A stretch of 64,000 nt of DNA from Saprospiraceae bacterium (GCA_021604865.1 BQJU01000034.1:1-64000); one strand, 5' to 3'. Positions 8,081 through 18,363 are shown, counted from the stretch's first letter. The notes: generated from the sequence alone by a model not told the origin. Numbers and translations: made by a program.

Positions 8081-11000
8081 TTATCTAAATATTTTCTCCA
8101 CCAACAGTTGCTCTCCATTCGAATCTGCCAACCGAAGGATATAAACACCCTGCGCCAAAGCAGCACAACTGATCGTAGCCTGATTATCAACAAAGGCTAC
8201 CAATTCATTACGTATAAACCTGCCGCTCGCATCAATCAATTGTACCCGCAGATTCCCTTCGAAGGCGTAATGAATGGTCAGGATATTCCGGACAGGATTA
8301 GGAAACACTTTCGTTTGCTGGAACAGGTCATAACCGGTACAGTCTTCGTCAATACCATTATCTGCAATATCTAATGCACTGGGATGAATGCCACTATTGT
8401 TGTCATCACAATCTTGATCGTTGGCTACATAGCCCGCAGGTGGAACATCTTCACAGGTTTCCAAAGAAATGTTGATATTCCCAAAACTATCATTGTCCTG
8501 ATCCAGATAATAAACGTAGATGGTCAAACCGTCATCAATGCCACCTGCACAATCATTATCTATCCCATCACAAATTTCACTAGCTACCGGATTGATGGCT
8601 TCATTATTGTCGTCACAATCCAGGTTGTTAGCTACATAACCTGTTGGGGCTATAATTTGACAACTGCTCAGGCTATTATCGGCATCACCAAAATCGTCAT
8701 TATCCTGGTCTCTGTAATAGGTATATTCTGTCAACCCATCATCAATGGCATTATTACAATCATTATCAATCCCGTCACAAATTTCACTGGCGTCCGGATT
8801 AATGGCGCTATTATTATCGTCACAATCCAGGTTATTAGTGGCATACCCCGTCGGCGCTGCATTCTGGCAGGTCTCCATAGTGTTTGCGGCATCACCAAAA
8901 GTATCACCATCCTGATCCCGATAATAAGTGTATAAAGTCAAGCCATCATCGATACCACCAGCGCAGTTATTGTCTATGCCATCACATAGCTCGCTGGCTC
9001 CCGGGTTTATCGCTCCATTGTTGTCATCACAATCCTGGTCGTTTACCACATACCCCGTTGGGGCAAAACTTTGGCAAGTATCCAAAGAAATGGCCGCATT
9101 GCCATAGGTATCACCATCCTGATCTTGATAATACGTATATATTGTCAGCCCATCATCAATCAGGTCATTACAATCATTATCTTTGCCGTCACAAATCTCG
9201 GCAGCACCGGGATACACTGTATTGTCATTGTCATCACAGTCTACATTATTATAATAACCGTCCATGTCGATATCCTTATAGAAATAGCGCTCGGCAAACC
9301 TGAAGGCTTCCGGCCCGATCTCTAACCCAATTTTGCGGCCCGGTATATCATCTGCAGGTGGATGAATACCACCCCAAATCCGGGAAAGGCTGCATTGATC
9401 TGAAGCATCACGGTAAGTAGCCCACTGTAGGACAATATCCTGACTCGGACCATCTTCAAATACCAGAAACTCATTCATATTGGCGTGAAACGCTCCCATA
9501 CCTCCCGGAAAATAAGCATCACCAGTCAACAAAGTCATCACTTCAGCCGCTGCCCGGGAATAAGTAGAGTGGCCGGACACATATCCTGCAAATGGAGGCG
9601 TAACAAAGGAAGGGCGCTGGTAAGGCCACCAGTTTTCTGCCCTGATCCAGGTAACTCCAGCTTCATCAGTATCGGGATTGATAATAAAATCAGGGCCACG
9701 CCATGCTTTTACCTTTATCTTGCCGACATGCTGATCACTACTCCCCGTTAATGGTGTAGGATCATCGGCAGTAATGAGTTCAATATATCCAGGAATCAGC
9801 TGAATACCACCAACATGATAAGAAGGCAAATCGGGATCGGAACTCTGGCCTTTTTCAGCCATACCCCGTATAGCTGAGATGGGTCGAATATAATCGTACC
9901 ATCCCTTGATACCCCATGAAGTGACGGCCACATCATGCATGGTGCCCCCCATAATAAAATACGCTTTGACATCCCATTCCAGGTCATCCAATATCGGCCC
10001 CTGACCCGCAAACCGTTTTTCAAAGAGCGGATGATCATTGACATAATTAAGTAGTGTAAACCAATGGCCGGGAGGTGTTTCTGAATCAGGGCCATCTGCC
10101 CAGAACTCGGCTAATACACGCGCATAATCTCCTCGCGGAACCATTTGTGGTTCATAAGGTGCGCCAGTATATGGGTTAAGGTCTCGGCCAATGCTAGCAT
10201 CGCCTCCATTTTCCAAATCATAAAATGCCTGTGTCTCTTCGAATGTCTCTGGAAGCGCAGGAACGTTTCCAATGGATGCCGGAGAAATATCCCACATCAC
10301 ATCATCATTAGGATCGAGTTGAGCGGACCAAACTGAAACCAGTTCAAAATTCCATTTGTATTGATCTGAAGTGCCGCCGCCATCAATGAGATCGAGCATT
10401 GGAGGCGGACCAGGATCGTGATATACCCAATATTCGCCTCCATCACGGTTGTAGATGGTCAAATCATCCTCTGATAGAGAAAAAGGAACAACCTTGCCCC
10501 ACTCCGGGCTGAGGAAGTCGGGAGTACTCAATGGAATAACATTGCCACTTTGATCAATAAATACATCAAGGGTTAAGGGTTGCCAACGGTTGAGGTCCTC
10601 AATATCCGGATTGCCAGGAAGGTCTGTTACCAAGGGTGAGTTTACCGGAGTATAATACTCATTCGCATAAGTATTTGCCTCATTGGCCCCATCCTGCAAT
10701 CCAAATTGGATGATTTCGTCTGCTATATAATTGCCCAATGCTGCCGGGGAACCCGTGGAATAATCCAGTGAGGTAAAAGACCGGTCATACCCCAGGTCAT
10801 CCATCAATTGGTCCAGCTCCGCCTTAATGGCAGTTGCACTTGGAGCGTTTTGAAATCGATGACTCAATATGCGGAACATGGCATAACTGATTGCCTCTTC
10901 CCGGGCAGCTTTCAAGTCAGCTGGTGGGGCAATGCCATCAAAAGGACAGGAAAAGCCATGAACCGTTTTTCCAAGAAAAAAGGGCTCCGCAACATCATCA

Positions 11001-11197
11001 AAGACAGCCCAGGCATCGTACATTGCAGCAGAGGAATGAAATAAATTTCGCGCATGTACGGTAGGTCTGGCAAAGTCTCCCCTGATACCATCCAGCATAA
11101 CTTCGTTCCATTGGCGCGCTACCGAATGCTGGCCGAACAGGGGTTGTCCAATAAACAAAAACAACAAACAAATGATAGTGGTAAATTTTATTTTCAT
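8081..11197 (-). CDS. Secreted vanadium-haloperoxidase/PAP2-type protein with MopE-like repeats and type IX sorting tail
   Basis: A 1038-aa protein. It begins with a Sec signal peptide ending near LFGQ (residue 23). A large N-terminal domain (about 25-640) resembles vanadium-dependent haloperoxidases: GYVSGHSTYSRAAAEVMT near residue 542 supplies the core SGHS, and SRIWGGIHPPADDIPGRKIG near 610 supplies the last histidine. The stretch 650-960 holds four full and one degenerate copy of a roughly 71-residue repeat with DCDDNN, EICDGIDNDC and IDDGL, like the MopE-type putative metal-binding motif. The last 75 residues (VFPNPVRN to the end) form a type A sorting domain. It is probably anchored or released outside the outer membrane. 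Whether it is a halogenating enzyme or a phosphatase cannot be decided from sequence alone. Confidence 0.88.
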   Translation of the reverse strand: MKIKFTTIICLLFLFIGQPLFGQHSVARQWNEVMLDGIRGDFARPTVHARNLFHSSAAMYDAWAVFDDVAEPFFLGKTVHGFSCPFDGIAPPADLKAAREEAISYAMFRILSHRFQNAPSATAIKAELDQLMDDLGYDRSFTSLDYSTGSPAALGNYIADEIIQFGLQDGANEANTYANEYYTPVNSPLVTDLPGNPDIEDLNRWQPLTLDVFIDQSGNVIPLSTPDFLSPEWGKVVPFSLSEDDLTIYNRDGGEYWVYHDPGPPPMLDLIDGGGTSDQYKWNFELVSVWSAQLDPNDDVMWDISPASIGNVPALPETFEETQAFYDLENGGDASIGRDLNPYTGAPYEPQMVPRGDYARVLAEFWADGPDSETPPGHWFTLLNYVNDHPLFEKRFAGQGPILDDLEWDVKAYFIMGGTMHDVAVTSWGIKGWYDYIRPISAIRGMAEKGQSSDPDLPSYHVGGIQLIPGYIELITADDPTPLTGSSDQHVGKIKVKAWRGPDFIINPDTDEAGVTWIRAENWWPYQRPSFVTPPFAGYVSGHSTYSRAAAEVMTLLTGDAYFPGGMGAFHANMNEFLVFEDGPSQDIVLQWATYRDASDQCSLSRIWGGIHPPADDIPGRKIGLEIGPEAFRFAERYFYKDIDMDGYYNNVDCDDNDNTVYPGAAEICDGKDNDCNDLIDDGLTIYTYYQDQDGDTYGNAAISLDTCQSFAPTGYVVNDQDCDDNNGAINPGASELCDGIDNNCAGGIDDGLTLYTYYRDQDGDTFGDAANTMETCQNAAPTGYATNNLDCDDNNSAINPDASEICDGIDNDCNNAIDDGLTEYTYYRDQDNDDFGDADNSLSSCQIIAPTGYVANNLDCDDNNEAINPVASEICDGIDNDCAGGIDDGLTIYVYYLDQDNDSFGNINISLETCEDVPPAGYVANDQDCDDNNSGIHPSALDIADNGIDEDCTGYDLFQQTKVFPNPVRNILTIHYAFEGNLRVQLIDASGRFIRNELVAFVDNQATISCAALAQGVYILRLADSNGEQLLVEKIFR

Positions 11198-11363
11198 GAG
11201 ATAGTGACTTCTTTAGTACCTAAAAATATTGAAATTATTAGAAAATCAAAGTTAATCAATACCTTTAGATTACTTTTAAAATAGCCAACAAACACAGAAT
11301 AAACCGTATCTTATGCGTTAAAATAGAGATTGTTTTAGAACAAGCTAAAATTTTTTGTACTCT

Positions 11364-11870
11364 ATGTACCGAAAAGCCCAACTGGTGATGTTATTCATTA
11401 TCATGTTAGCCTCAAGTATTTATTGCCAAAAACATGCCTCCGCGCTCGCCAGGGATACTATCATCACGATGAACCGATTTCCTAATAACATATATATCCT
11501 TAATGGTAAAAAACTTACCCTCCCAGTAATGGAATGGTTTATGTCAGATTACCCCACCTCCAATCGCAATATCAAAGTAGCATTGGTGAGTGATCAGATG
11601 AGTATAGTTGGTTATAGTGTCGGTGGTTTATTTGCTGTTACCGGGCTGATAGCCTTCCGGCAAAATGAAACGCTGGGTAAAGAATTGTTCAAAGTGAGCA
11701 TTATCAGTTTAGGCTCCGGATTTGCTTTTCAATTGCTGAGCGGCGCTTTCAAACAAAAAGCGGTAAATGCCTACAATAGAGCCTTACACACCCAAGCGAA
11801 TGCAAAGGGCGGCGGTGTCTATAAAATGGGTATGACTGACAAAAAAGTGGGGCTTTGGGTTACCTTTTGA
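11364..11870 (+). CDS. Small membrane or exported protein of unknown function
   Basis: About 168 aa from the ATG at 11364; a TTG three codons upstream is also in frame. The N-terminus (LVMLFIIMLASSIYCQ) is a hydrophobic segment that could be a signal peptide cleaved after Cys or Gln. Two further hydrophobic stretches, near SIVGYSVGGLFAVTGLIAF and VSIISLGSGFAFQLLSGAF, suggest a membrane hairpin. I do not recognise the family. It converges on alaS with only 17 nt between the stops, and no terminator is evident. The intact frame, signal-like start and sensible composition argue that it is real. Confidence 0.6.
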   Translation: MYRKAQLVMLFIIMLASSIYCQKHASALARDTIITMNRFPNNIYILNGKKLTLPVMEWFMSDYPTSNRNIKVALVSDQMSIVGYSVGGLFAVTGLIAFRQNETLGKELFKVSIISLGSGFAFQLLSGAFKQKAVNAYNRALHTQANAKGGGVYKMGMTDKKVGLWVTF

Positions 11871-11887
11871 TGCCTGTGAGTCTATTT

Positions 11888-14512
11888 TTATTTTATCATT
11901 TCCTTTGCCTTGGCGATGGCCTTTTCCAGCCCCGATACATCTTTTCCACCGGCAGTAGCAAAAAACGGCTGTCCGCCACCACCACCTTTAATCTCTTTGG
12001 CCAATTCACGCACCAAATTACCCGCGTGCAGGCCTTTTGATGTTACAAGTTCCTTGCTAATCACAATGGTCAACAAAGGTTTGCCCTTAATATCGGCTCC
12101 GAGCACAGCAACCACATTATCCAGTTCTTTTTCGAGCTGAAAGGCCAGGTTTTTAATGGCTCCAGCATCATCCAGGCTAATTTTTGCGCCAATAAACTGT
12201 ACGCCGTTGATCATTTCAGCACCCTGAATGAGTTGTGTTTTTTCACCCTGAGCCTGCACCTGCAACAGCTTATCGATTTGCTTTTTCAGGTCTTTGTTCT
12301 CTTCTTGCAGGCTAGCTACTCCTTTGGCCACGTCTCCGGTAGTTTTTAAAAGGTTCCGAACCTCATTCAATTCGTTTAATTCACCAAACAAATGCGCCTC
12401 TGCACCTTTCGATGTCAAGGCCTCAATCCGCCGAATGCCAGCAGCAACGCCTGTTTCAGAGGTAATTTTAAACAATCCTATTTCGCCGGTAGCCTGAATA
12501 TGAGTCCCCCCACAGAGTTCTCGTGAAAAATCTTTATCAAATGTAATGATGCGCACTACATCACCGTATTTTTCACCAAAGAGCATCATTGCACCCGACT
12601 TTCTGGCTTCCTCAATAGGTACCTTCCGGTCTTCCTCCAATTGGATATTGGCCCTGATTTTTTGATTGACAATTTCCTCTATGCGGCGAATTTCTTCGTC
12701 CGTTACTTTTTGGAAATGGGAAAAGTCAAAACGTAGGCGCCGAGCATCTACATCCTGCCCTTTTTGGAGGGCATGTTCACCAACCACTTCATGCAGTGCT
12801 GCATGCATCAGATGCACAGCAGAGTGATTGGATGATGTAGCCTGACGAGTTGTTGGGTCAACCATCGCTTTGACCTCTGCATCAAATTGAGTGGGCAATT
12901 TATTAATTATATGCACCGTGAGGTCATTTTCTTTTTGGGTGTCGATCACCTTAATCTCTTCTCCGCCTATCAGCAATTTCCCGGTATCACCTGCCTGGCC
13001 GCCACTTTCTGCATAAAAAGGGGTAATATTCAACACCAGGTGGTATTGCTCCTTACCTTTTAATTTAACCGTGCGGTATTTTAAAATTTTAGCACCCTCC
13101 ACCGTCAATTGGTCATAACCTACAAAAGTGACCTCTTCATCACTAAGTACAACGGTCCAGTCTCCAACGGCCTTTTTGGCATCAGCCCGAGAGCGAGCTT
13201 TCTGCACCGCAAGTGCCTTTTCAAAACCAGCTTCGTCTACTTCGTATCCTTTTTCTTCGGCCAGCAAACGGGTAAGGTCAATGGGAAAACCATAGGTATC
13301 AAACAATTCAAATGCATCCTCTCCTTGAATCGTACCATTTTTGACTTCAAGGGAGTCAAAACGGGCCAAACCATTGTCCAGGGTATTCAAAAATGTTTTT
13401 TCTTCCCCTTCAATGATGCGAGCTACTTGCTGCTCTTGTGCTTTCAATTCCGGAAATACATCAGCAAATCGATCCGCTAAGAGAGGGATCAATTCGTGTA
13501 AAAAGGGCTTTTTTATGTCCAGAAAAGAGAAATAATAACGAACTGCACGGCGCAAAATCCGGCGGATTACATAACCGGCACCGGTATTTCCTGGCAGCTG
13601 ACCATCAGCAATGGCGAAAGCTACCGCCCGAATATGGTCGGCCACTACCCGCATAGCTACATCCGTTTTATTGGACCTATCGTAACTGAACTGGTATTTT
13701 TTTCCAGAAGCTTTTTCAATATAATGAATAAATGGTGTAAACAAATCGGTGTCATAAGTCGCCGTTTTCCCCTGTAATACCATACATAGGCGTTCAAAAC
13801 CCATGCCCGTATCCACGTGTTTTTGCGGCAGTGTGTTTAGTGCCCCATCTGCCTTGCGGTCAAACTGTATGAATACATTGTTCCAAATTTCTATGACCTT
13901 GGGATGGTCCATATTCACTAAATCCCGACCAGGGACGGTTGCCCGCTCTGCATTTTCCCTCAAGTCTATATGAATCTCCGAACAAGGGCCACATGGGCCC
14001 GTTTCACCCATTTCCCAAAAATTATCCTTTTTATTACCATACAACACCTGTTCTTTTGGCAAATATTTCAGCCAAAAATCCAAGGCTTCATTATCAGGCG
14101 CCAATCCATCTGCTTCATCCCCCTCAAAAACCGTCGCATAAATGCGGTCTTTTGGCATGCCATATACCTCGGTCAATAGCTCCCAAGACCAGGCAATGGC
14201 CTCTTCTTTGAAATAATCACCAAAAGACCAGTTGCCCAACATCTCAAACATCGTATGGTGAGTCCCGTCATGGCCTACTTCTTCTAAATCATTATGCTTT
14301 CCGGAAACCCGCAAACACTTCTGAGTATCAGCTACCCGCCGGGATTCTGGCGTTTGGTTACCCAAAAAATAATCCTTAAACTGGTTCATACCCGCATTGG
14401 TAAACATCAATGACGGATCGTCTTTATTCACAATGGGTGCAGAGGGCACTATCTTATGTTGCTTGGTGGCAAAAAAGTCCAAAAAAGCCTTCCTTATTTC
14501 CTGTGCAGTCAT
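11888..14512 (-). CDS. alaS: Alanyl-tRNA synthetase
   Basis: AlaS charges tRNA-Ala in the cytoplasm. At 874 aa it has the full class II architecture: an N-terminal catalytic core beginning RKAFLDFFATKQHKIVPSAP, and FTNAGMNQFKDYFLG. The editing domain carries the zinc/active-site motifs HSAVHLMHAALH and CGGTHIQATGEIG. The C-terminal oligomerisation (DHHA1-like) region ends in KGGGGGQPFFATAGGKD, the usual glycine-rich signature. The ATG at 14512 gives the standard N-terminus. It is transcribed away from the M23 peptidase gene, with about 500 nt between the two starts. Confidence 0.97.
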   Translation of the reverse strand: MTAQEIRKAFLDFFATKQHKIVPSAPIVNKDDPSLMFTNAGMNQFKDYFLGNQTPESRRVADTQKCLRVSGKHNDLEEVGHDGTHHTMFEMLGNWSFGDYFKEEAIAWSWELLTEVYGMPKDRIYATVFEGDEADGLAPDNEALDFWLKYLPKEQVLYGNKKDNFWEMGETGPCGPCSEIHIDLRENAERATVPGRDLVNMDHPKVIEIWNNVFIQFDRKADGALNTLPQKHVDTGMGFERLCMVLQGKTATYDTDLFTPFIHYIEKASGKKYQFSYDRSNKTDVAMRVVADHIRAVAFAIADGQLPGNTGAGYVIRRILRRAVRYYFSFLDIKKPFLHELIPLLADRFADVFPELKAQEQQVARIIEGEEKTFLNTLDNGLARFDSLEVKNGTIQGEDAFELFDTYGFPIDLTRLLAEEKGYEVDEAGFEKALAVQKARSRADAKKAVGDWTVVLSDEEVTFVGYDQLTVEGAKILKYRTVKLKGKEQYHLVLNITPFYAESGGQAGDTGKLLIGGEEIKVIDTQKENDLTVHIINKLPTQFDAEVKAMVDPTTRQATSSNHSAVHLMHAALHEVVGEHALQKGQDVDARRLRFDFSHFQKVTDEEIRRIEEIVNQKIRANIQLEEDRKVPIEEARKSGAMMLFGEKYGDVVRIITFDKDFSRELCGGTHIQATGEIGLFKITSETGVAAGIRRIEALTSKGAEAHLFGELNELNEVRNLLKTTGDVAKGVASLQEENKDLKKQIDKLLQVQAQGEKTQLIQGAEMINGVQFIGAKISLDDAGAIKNLAFQLEKELDNVVAVLGADIKGKPLLTIVISKELVTSKGLHAGNLVRELAKEIKGGGGGQPFFATAGGKDVSGLEKAIAKAKEMIK

Positions 14513-15019
14513 AATTCAATTTATTGAACACTTGTTTGTAACAAATTTGGGAAATATCCGTAAAAGTCATCTAAATACATTTTGCTTTGTGGATAAGTTC
14601 CCATAGAAGCCAATCACAGACATCTCTAATCTGCCTTAATAAGCCGCGAATATAATAAATTTGTAATTGTGCTAATTTGTTAAAATTATCTTATTTAACA
14701 TTTGTTGTAACGACAATTACTCATATTTGCATCCGGCTTGTATCAAAATTGATTCTCAAATCAGTATTTTAACCCCCTAAAAGTGCTTTTTCTTCACTTT
14801 TTCGATTACATACCGCCCCAGTCTAAACAAATAAATGACGCTTTAGTATAAATTTTGTGCTAAAATTTTGTAATTCATAACCCGGGAATTACTTTTGATT
14901 CAGCCAAGGGATTAGAGCAACAAATATTATGTACGGGATTGCCCTGGATTTGCGCAAAGATGAAATTAAAACAACCTCTTTAAAATTCAGGAACATTTTG
15001 GCTAAGACTTAAAACACTC
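14513..15019. other. Divergent intergenic region between alaS and the M23 peptidase gene
   Basis: An AT-rich stretch of about 500 nt without a convincing gene. It holds the consensus promoter at 14867-14897 for the peptidase gene and a plus-strand hairpin AAAAGTG (14779-14785) / CACTTTT (14795-14801) followed by T residues. That hairpin could terminate a short transcript or mark the end of a small RNA started in the first part of the region. No tRNA or other known RNA was recognised. Confidence 0.5.
14867..14897 (+). promoter_or_regulatory. Consensus Bacteroidota promoter for the M23 peptidase operon
   Basis: TTTG at 14867-14870, a spacer of exactly 19 nt, then TACTTTTG at 14890-14897. This is the best match in the window to TTTG-N19-TAnnTTTG. 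Transcription would start near 14903 and leave a 5' leader of about 115 nt before the ATG at 15020. Confidence 0.7.
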
Positions 15020-16000
15020 ATGAGAAAAGAAAAATTTATTTACAACACCCAAACTCTTAGGTACGAGAAAGTTGTAGAACCGATTGGTACCACTATATTG
15101 AGAATTTTTGGGTTCGTTTGTGCTGCGTTATTTACTGCCTTTTTATTTACGCTTCTAGCACATCGCTATTTTCCTTCTCCAAGAGAAAAGGCTTTATTAC
15201 AAGAAAATCATTCCTTAGTTTCCAAATTGACAAAGATTGAAAAAGAGCTTAGTCAGATTGAAGGCGTTGTGGATAAAGTAAGGGTTCGCCATGATTACGC
15301 CCATCGGCTGATTTATGGAATGGGTGCTTTGGATGATGGTATTTGGAATGGTGGTGTCGGCGGACACGATAAATACAAGGAATTGCGTCAATTCAAACAT
15401 TCCGGCCAAATGCTTACTGCCGTTATGGAAAAGATTGATAAGGTCAAACACAAAATTGCACTACAATCAGAATCCTTAGACTCTGTAGTGACTTTGACTA
15501 AAGCCAAAGAAGAAATGCTGGCAAGTATGCCTTCCATCAAACCGGTGAGGTCTGATAAGCTGGCCAGGGATGTTAAACTCTTATCCGGCTATGGATGGCG
15601 GATGCACCCGATCTTCAAAGTACCCAAGTTTCACTATGGTATCGATTTTACAGCCCCACGTGGTACTCCTATACAAGCTACCGGTGCAGGCAAAGTTGTT
15701 TCGGCCGGATATGGCTCGGGATACGGTAACCGGGTAATCATTGACCACGGTTATGGCTACAAGACACTCTATGGACACATGCACAAAATTGATGTCAAAG
15801 TAGGTCAAAAAGTAAAACGTGGCGAAAGAATTGGATTGGTAGGAAGTACTGGCCACTCTACGGCCCCTCACTGCCACTACGAAGTTTTTGTTAATGGTGA
15901 TAAAGTCAATCCTATTCAGTTCGTAACTGACGGACTTTCCCCTGTAGAATACCAGGAAATGGTTGAAGCAGCAGAATCTGCCGGACAATCTATGGATTAA
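15020..16000 (+). CDS. Membrane-anchored M23-family peptidoglycan endopeptidase
   Basis: A 326-aa protein with a short cytoplasmic N-terminus, one membrane segment at about residues 30-50 (FGFVCAALFTAFLFTLLA), a coiled-coil stretch (residues 58-90, LLQENHSLVSKLTKIEKELS) and a C-terminal LytM/M23 domain. The zinc ligands are visible in HYGIDFTAPRG (HxxxD) and in HCHYEV (HxH), so the enzyme looks catalytically intact. It probably cuts peptide cross-links in the periplasm. The next gene, a CapA-like protein, begins 16 nt later on the same strand, so the two form an operon behind the consensus promoter at 14867. Confidence 0.92.
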   Translation: MRKEKFIYNTQTLRYEKVVEPIGTTILRIFGFVCAALFTAFLFTLLAHRYFPSPREKALLQENHSLVSKLTKIEKELSQIEGVVDKVRVRHDYAHRLIYGMGALDDGIWNGGVGGHDKYKELRQFKHSGQMLTAVMEKIDKVKHKIALQSESLDSVVTLTKAKEEMLASMPSIKPVRSDKLARDVKLLSGYGWRMHPIFKVPKFHYGIDFTAPRGTPIQATGAGKVVSAGYGSGYGNRVIIDHGYGYKTLYGHMHKIDVKVGQKVKRGERIGLVGSTGHSTAPHCHYEVFVNGDKVNPIQFVTDGLSPVEYQEMVEAAESAGQSMD

Positions 16001-16015
16001 AAATACAATTGATCA

Positions 16016-17188
16016 ATGATCAACAAAATAAACAGTAAAGGCTTCCATCTCGGAAGTCTTTTTTTCATTGGGCTATTTTCATTTTGTTTCTTTTCAAGTT
16101 TTGCCTGTCGCGACAGTGCTGCGGGCAACAATGAAGGCCCTACTCAAGAGGCCGTGCTTGTCTCGGCTGTTGAAACGCCGGATACGGTTCCTCAGCCGGT
16201 TGTGGATAGCATGCGTACGCTTCGCATTATTGGCGTAGGAGATATGATGCTGGGCACCAATTATCCTTCGGCATCCTACCTGCCACCCAAAGGGGGTGCA
16301 GATATGCTAAAAGATGTTGAATCCATACTGAGTCAGGCCGATCTTACTTTTGGTAATCTCGAAGGAACCATTCTTGACGAGGGAGGAACGGCTAAGCGTT
16401 GTAACAACCCTGCGGTCTGTTATGTCTTTCGTTCTCCGGAGTCTTATGTAAAACATTTTGTCAATGCTGGCTTTGATATATTGAGTATCGCAAACAATCA
16501 CTCCGGTGATTTTGGGCCTGTAGGTCGAAAAAAGACCAAGGAATTGCTCAAAAAGGCGGGCATTTATTATGCCGGGCTGGCTGGAACGGATGAAAGCGTT
16601 ATCTTTGAAAAAGACGGCATTACTTATGGCTTTTGCGCCTTTGCACCGAATAGTGGAACCGTAGATATCCGGAATATCAGTCGCGCCAAACAAATTGTCA
16701 GTCAATTAGAAAAAGAGGCGGATATCGTCATCGTTTCCTTTCACGGCGGCGCAGAAGGTGCCAGCAATCAAAACGTTACCCGTAAAACAGAGACCTATTA
16801 TGGTGAAAACCGGGGCAATGTATATGCATTTGCTCATGCCGTGGTAGATGCTGGCGCAGATATTGTCTTTGGCCATGGCCCGCATGTGACCCGAGCCGTA
16901 GAGTTGTACAAAGACCGCTTCATTGCTTATAGCCTGGGTAATTTTTGTACTTATGGCCGTTTTAGTTTGAGTGGGCCAGCTGGTTATGCCCCTTTAATTA
17001 CGCTAACCGTTGATGAAACGGGGTCTTTTATGGAAGGGCTAATCACACCTGTGTACCAACAAAAGGCTCATGGACCAAAAATTGATGGTCAGAAAAGAGC
17101 CATTAATAAACTCCGGGAATTGACCAAACAGGATTTTCCTGAGACGCCATTGCGCATTATGGAGGACGGTAAGATTGAGCGTAAATAG
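16016..17188 (+). CDS. CapA-family (PGA_cap) metallophosphatase-like lipoprotein
   Basis: A 390-aa protein with a hydrophobic signal ending FSSFAC, where Cys31 could be lipidated. The domain from about residue 70 on follows the CapA/PgsA pattern: IGVGDMMLGTNYP, a Gly-Asn-Leu-Glu-Gly (NLEGT) motif, LSIANNHSGDFG, VSFHGGAE, and DIVFGHGPHV followed by YSLGNF. These positions correspond to metal-binding residues of the calcineurin-like fold. Members are linked to poly-gamma-glutamate or capsule handling; the substrate here is unknown. It follows the M23 peptidase by 16 nt, which points to a joint role at the cell envelope. Confidence 0.88.
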   Translation: MINKINSKGFHLGSLFFIGLFSFCFFSSFACRDSAAGNNEGPTQEAVLVSAVETPDTVPQPVVDSMRTLRIIGVGDMMLGTNYPSASYLPPKGGADMLKDVESILSQADLTFGNLEGTILDEGGTAKRCNNPAVCYVFRSPESYVKHFVNAGFDILSIANNHSGDFGPVGRKKTKELLKKAGIYYAGLAGTDESVIFEKDGITYGFCAFAPNSGTVDIRNISRAKQIVSQLEKEADIVIVSFHGGAEGASNQNVTRKTETYYGENRGNVYAFAHAVVDAGADIVFGHGPHVTRAVELYKDRFIAYSLGNFCTYGRFSLSGPAGYAPLITLTVDETGSFMEGLITPVYQQKAHGPKIDGQKRAINKLRELTKQDFPETPLRIMEDGKIERK

Positions 17189-17241
17189 CGGGAAAGTATG
17201 CCAACAGATATAGAGCATAGCGCATAATGCTATATAAATAA

Positions 17242-18336
17242 ATGCCAAATCCAAAACAGGCGAATACTCCAGTTGAGAAACGATATTGCCACAATTGCCA
17301 TTACCCGCTACCTGGCTATGGGCAATATTGTCCTAATTGTAGCCAAAAATATACGGATGGCAGGATCAAATTATGGCACCTCTTAGGGGAATTTTTTGAA
17401 TCTGTTTTTAATATTGACTCCAAAATATTTCGTACGCTCGGTCATCTTTTTATACCCGGAAAACTTACAAACAATTATTTTTCCGGTCGGCAGAAAAGAT
17501 ATATCCCGCCCATTCGCCTCTTTTTTGTGATGGCCATTTTTCATTTTGCCCTCATTAACATTATCATCAATGCAGTAGAACCTGATGGTGGATTACAAAA
17601 TCTCAGTGAAGAAAATCGCAGAGCAGGCTATCGGGTAGAATTTCTAGAAGACCTCGACACCGCTCGCCTGGAAGTAGAACAAATGTTTCCAGAAGAAAAT
17701 ATTCGAATTGCCTTTGACTCATTGATGACTAATTACTCATATGCCCGAGATGATAGCGTAAGCCTTCTTCTTTTTTCCGAAGGACCGCTCTTGATTGGAA
17801 AAACCAAGAAAATAGATCGACTGGATCTTATTCACCTTCCCAATGAAGAATTATTTGAAAAATATGAGATTAATGGATTTTGGCAACAGCTACAAACCAG
17901 ACAATTCCTGAAAATTGTTGACGAGGGTGGTAATTTTGTCTTTTACATTCTGGGACAAATGGTATGGATGGTAGTTTTGATGATGCCAGCACTGGCTTTT
18001 ATTCTTAAAATTCTATATATCCGTAGGAGTTTTTATTTTGTTGAACATCTGGTCTTTTCTTTTCATTATCATGCTTTTGCCTTTTTGGTGATGACCTGTG
18101 CCTATCTATTGGAAGCCTTTGGTTTTCCTCCCCTAAATTGGCCAAATGGAGAAGGGTTTTACTCCATCATAGGATTTAGCGTATTGCTGATTTATCTATT
18201 TTTAGCCATGCACAGTTTTTACAAACAGTCCAAGTTCAAAACCTTTATGAAGTTCACTGTCCTCAACTTTTCATATCTGTTCATATTTATACTATTTTTG
18301 CTGCTCACCTTATTATTTAGTGCGATTATTTTCTGA
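17242..18336 (+). CDS. DUF3667-type zinc-ribbon membrane protein
   Basis: A 364-aa protein. The N-terminus has a zinc ribbon, CHNCHYPLPGYGQYCPNCSQ (residues 13-32; two CxxC pairs). This is followed by the conserved stretch with LWHLLGEFFESVFNIDSK, PGKLTNNYFSGRQKRYIPP and a membrane segment, RLFFVMAIFHFALINIII. Four or so further hydrophobic helices fill the C-terminal half. This layout is that of DUF3667, a family common in Bacteroidota whose function is unknown. It lies 53 nt after capA on the same strand and 80 nt before gatB. A hairpin between it and gatB may end its transcript. Confidence 0.8.
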   Translation: MPNPKQANTPVEKRYCHNCHYPLPGYGQYCPNCSQKYTDGRIKLWHLLGEFFESVFNIDSKIFRTLGHLFIPGKLTNNYFSGRQKRYIPPIRLFFVMAIFHFALINIIINAVEPDGGLQNLSEENRRAGYRVEFLEDLDTARLEVEQMFPEENIRIAFDSLMTNYSYARDDSVSLLLFSEGPLLIGKTKKIDRLDLIHLPNEELFEKYEINGFWQQLQTRQFLKIVDEGGNFVFYILGQMVWMVVLMMPALAFILKILYIRRSFYFVEHLVFSFHYHAFAFLVMTCAYLLEAFGFPPLNWPNGEGFYSIIGFSVLLIYLFLAMHSFYKQSKFKTFMKFTVLNFSYLFIFILFLLLTLLFSAIIF

Positions 18337-18363
18337 CGCAGAGAAATAAAAAGGGTATCAACT

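Noticed and set aside
8384-8935. Plus-strand open frame of 183 codons rich in Ile/Val/Thr
   Set aside because: It is the antisense shadow of the MopE-like repeats, and its own periodicity comes from them.
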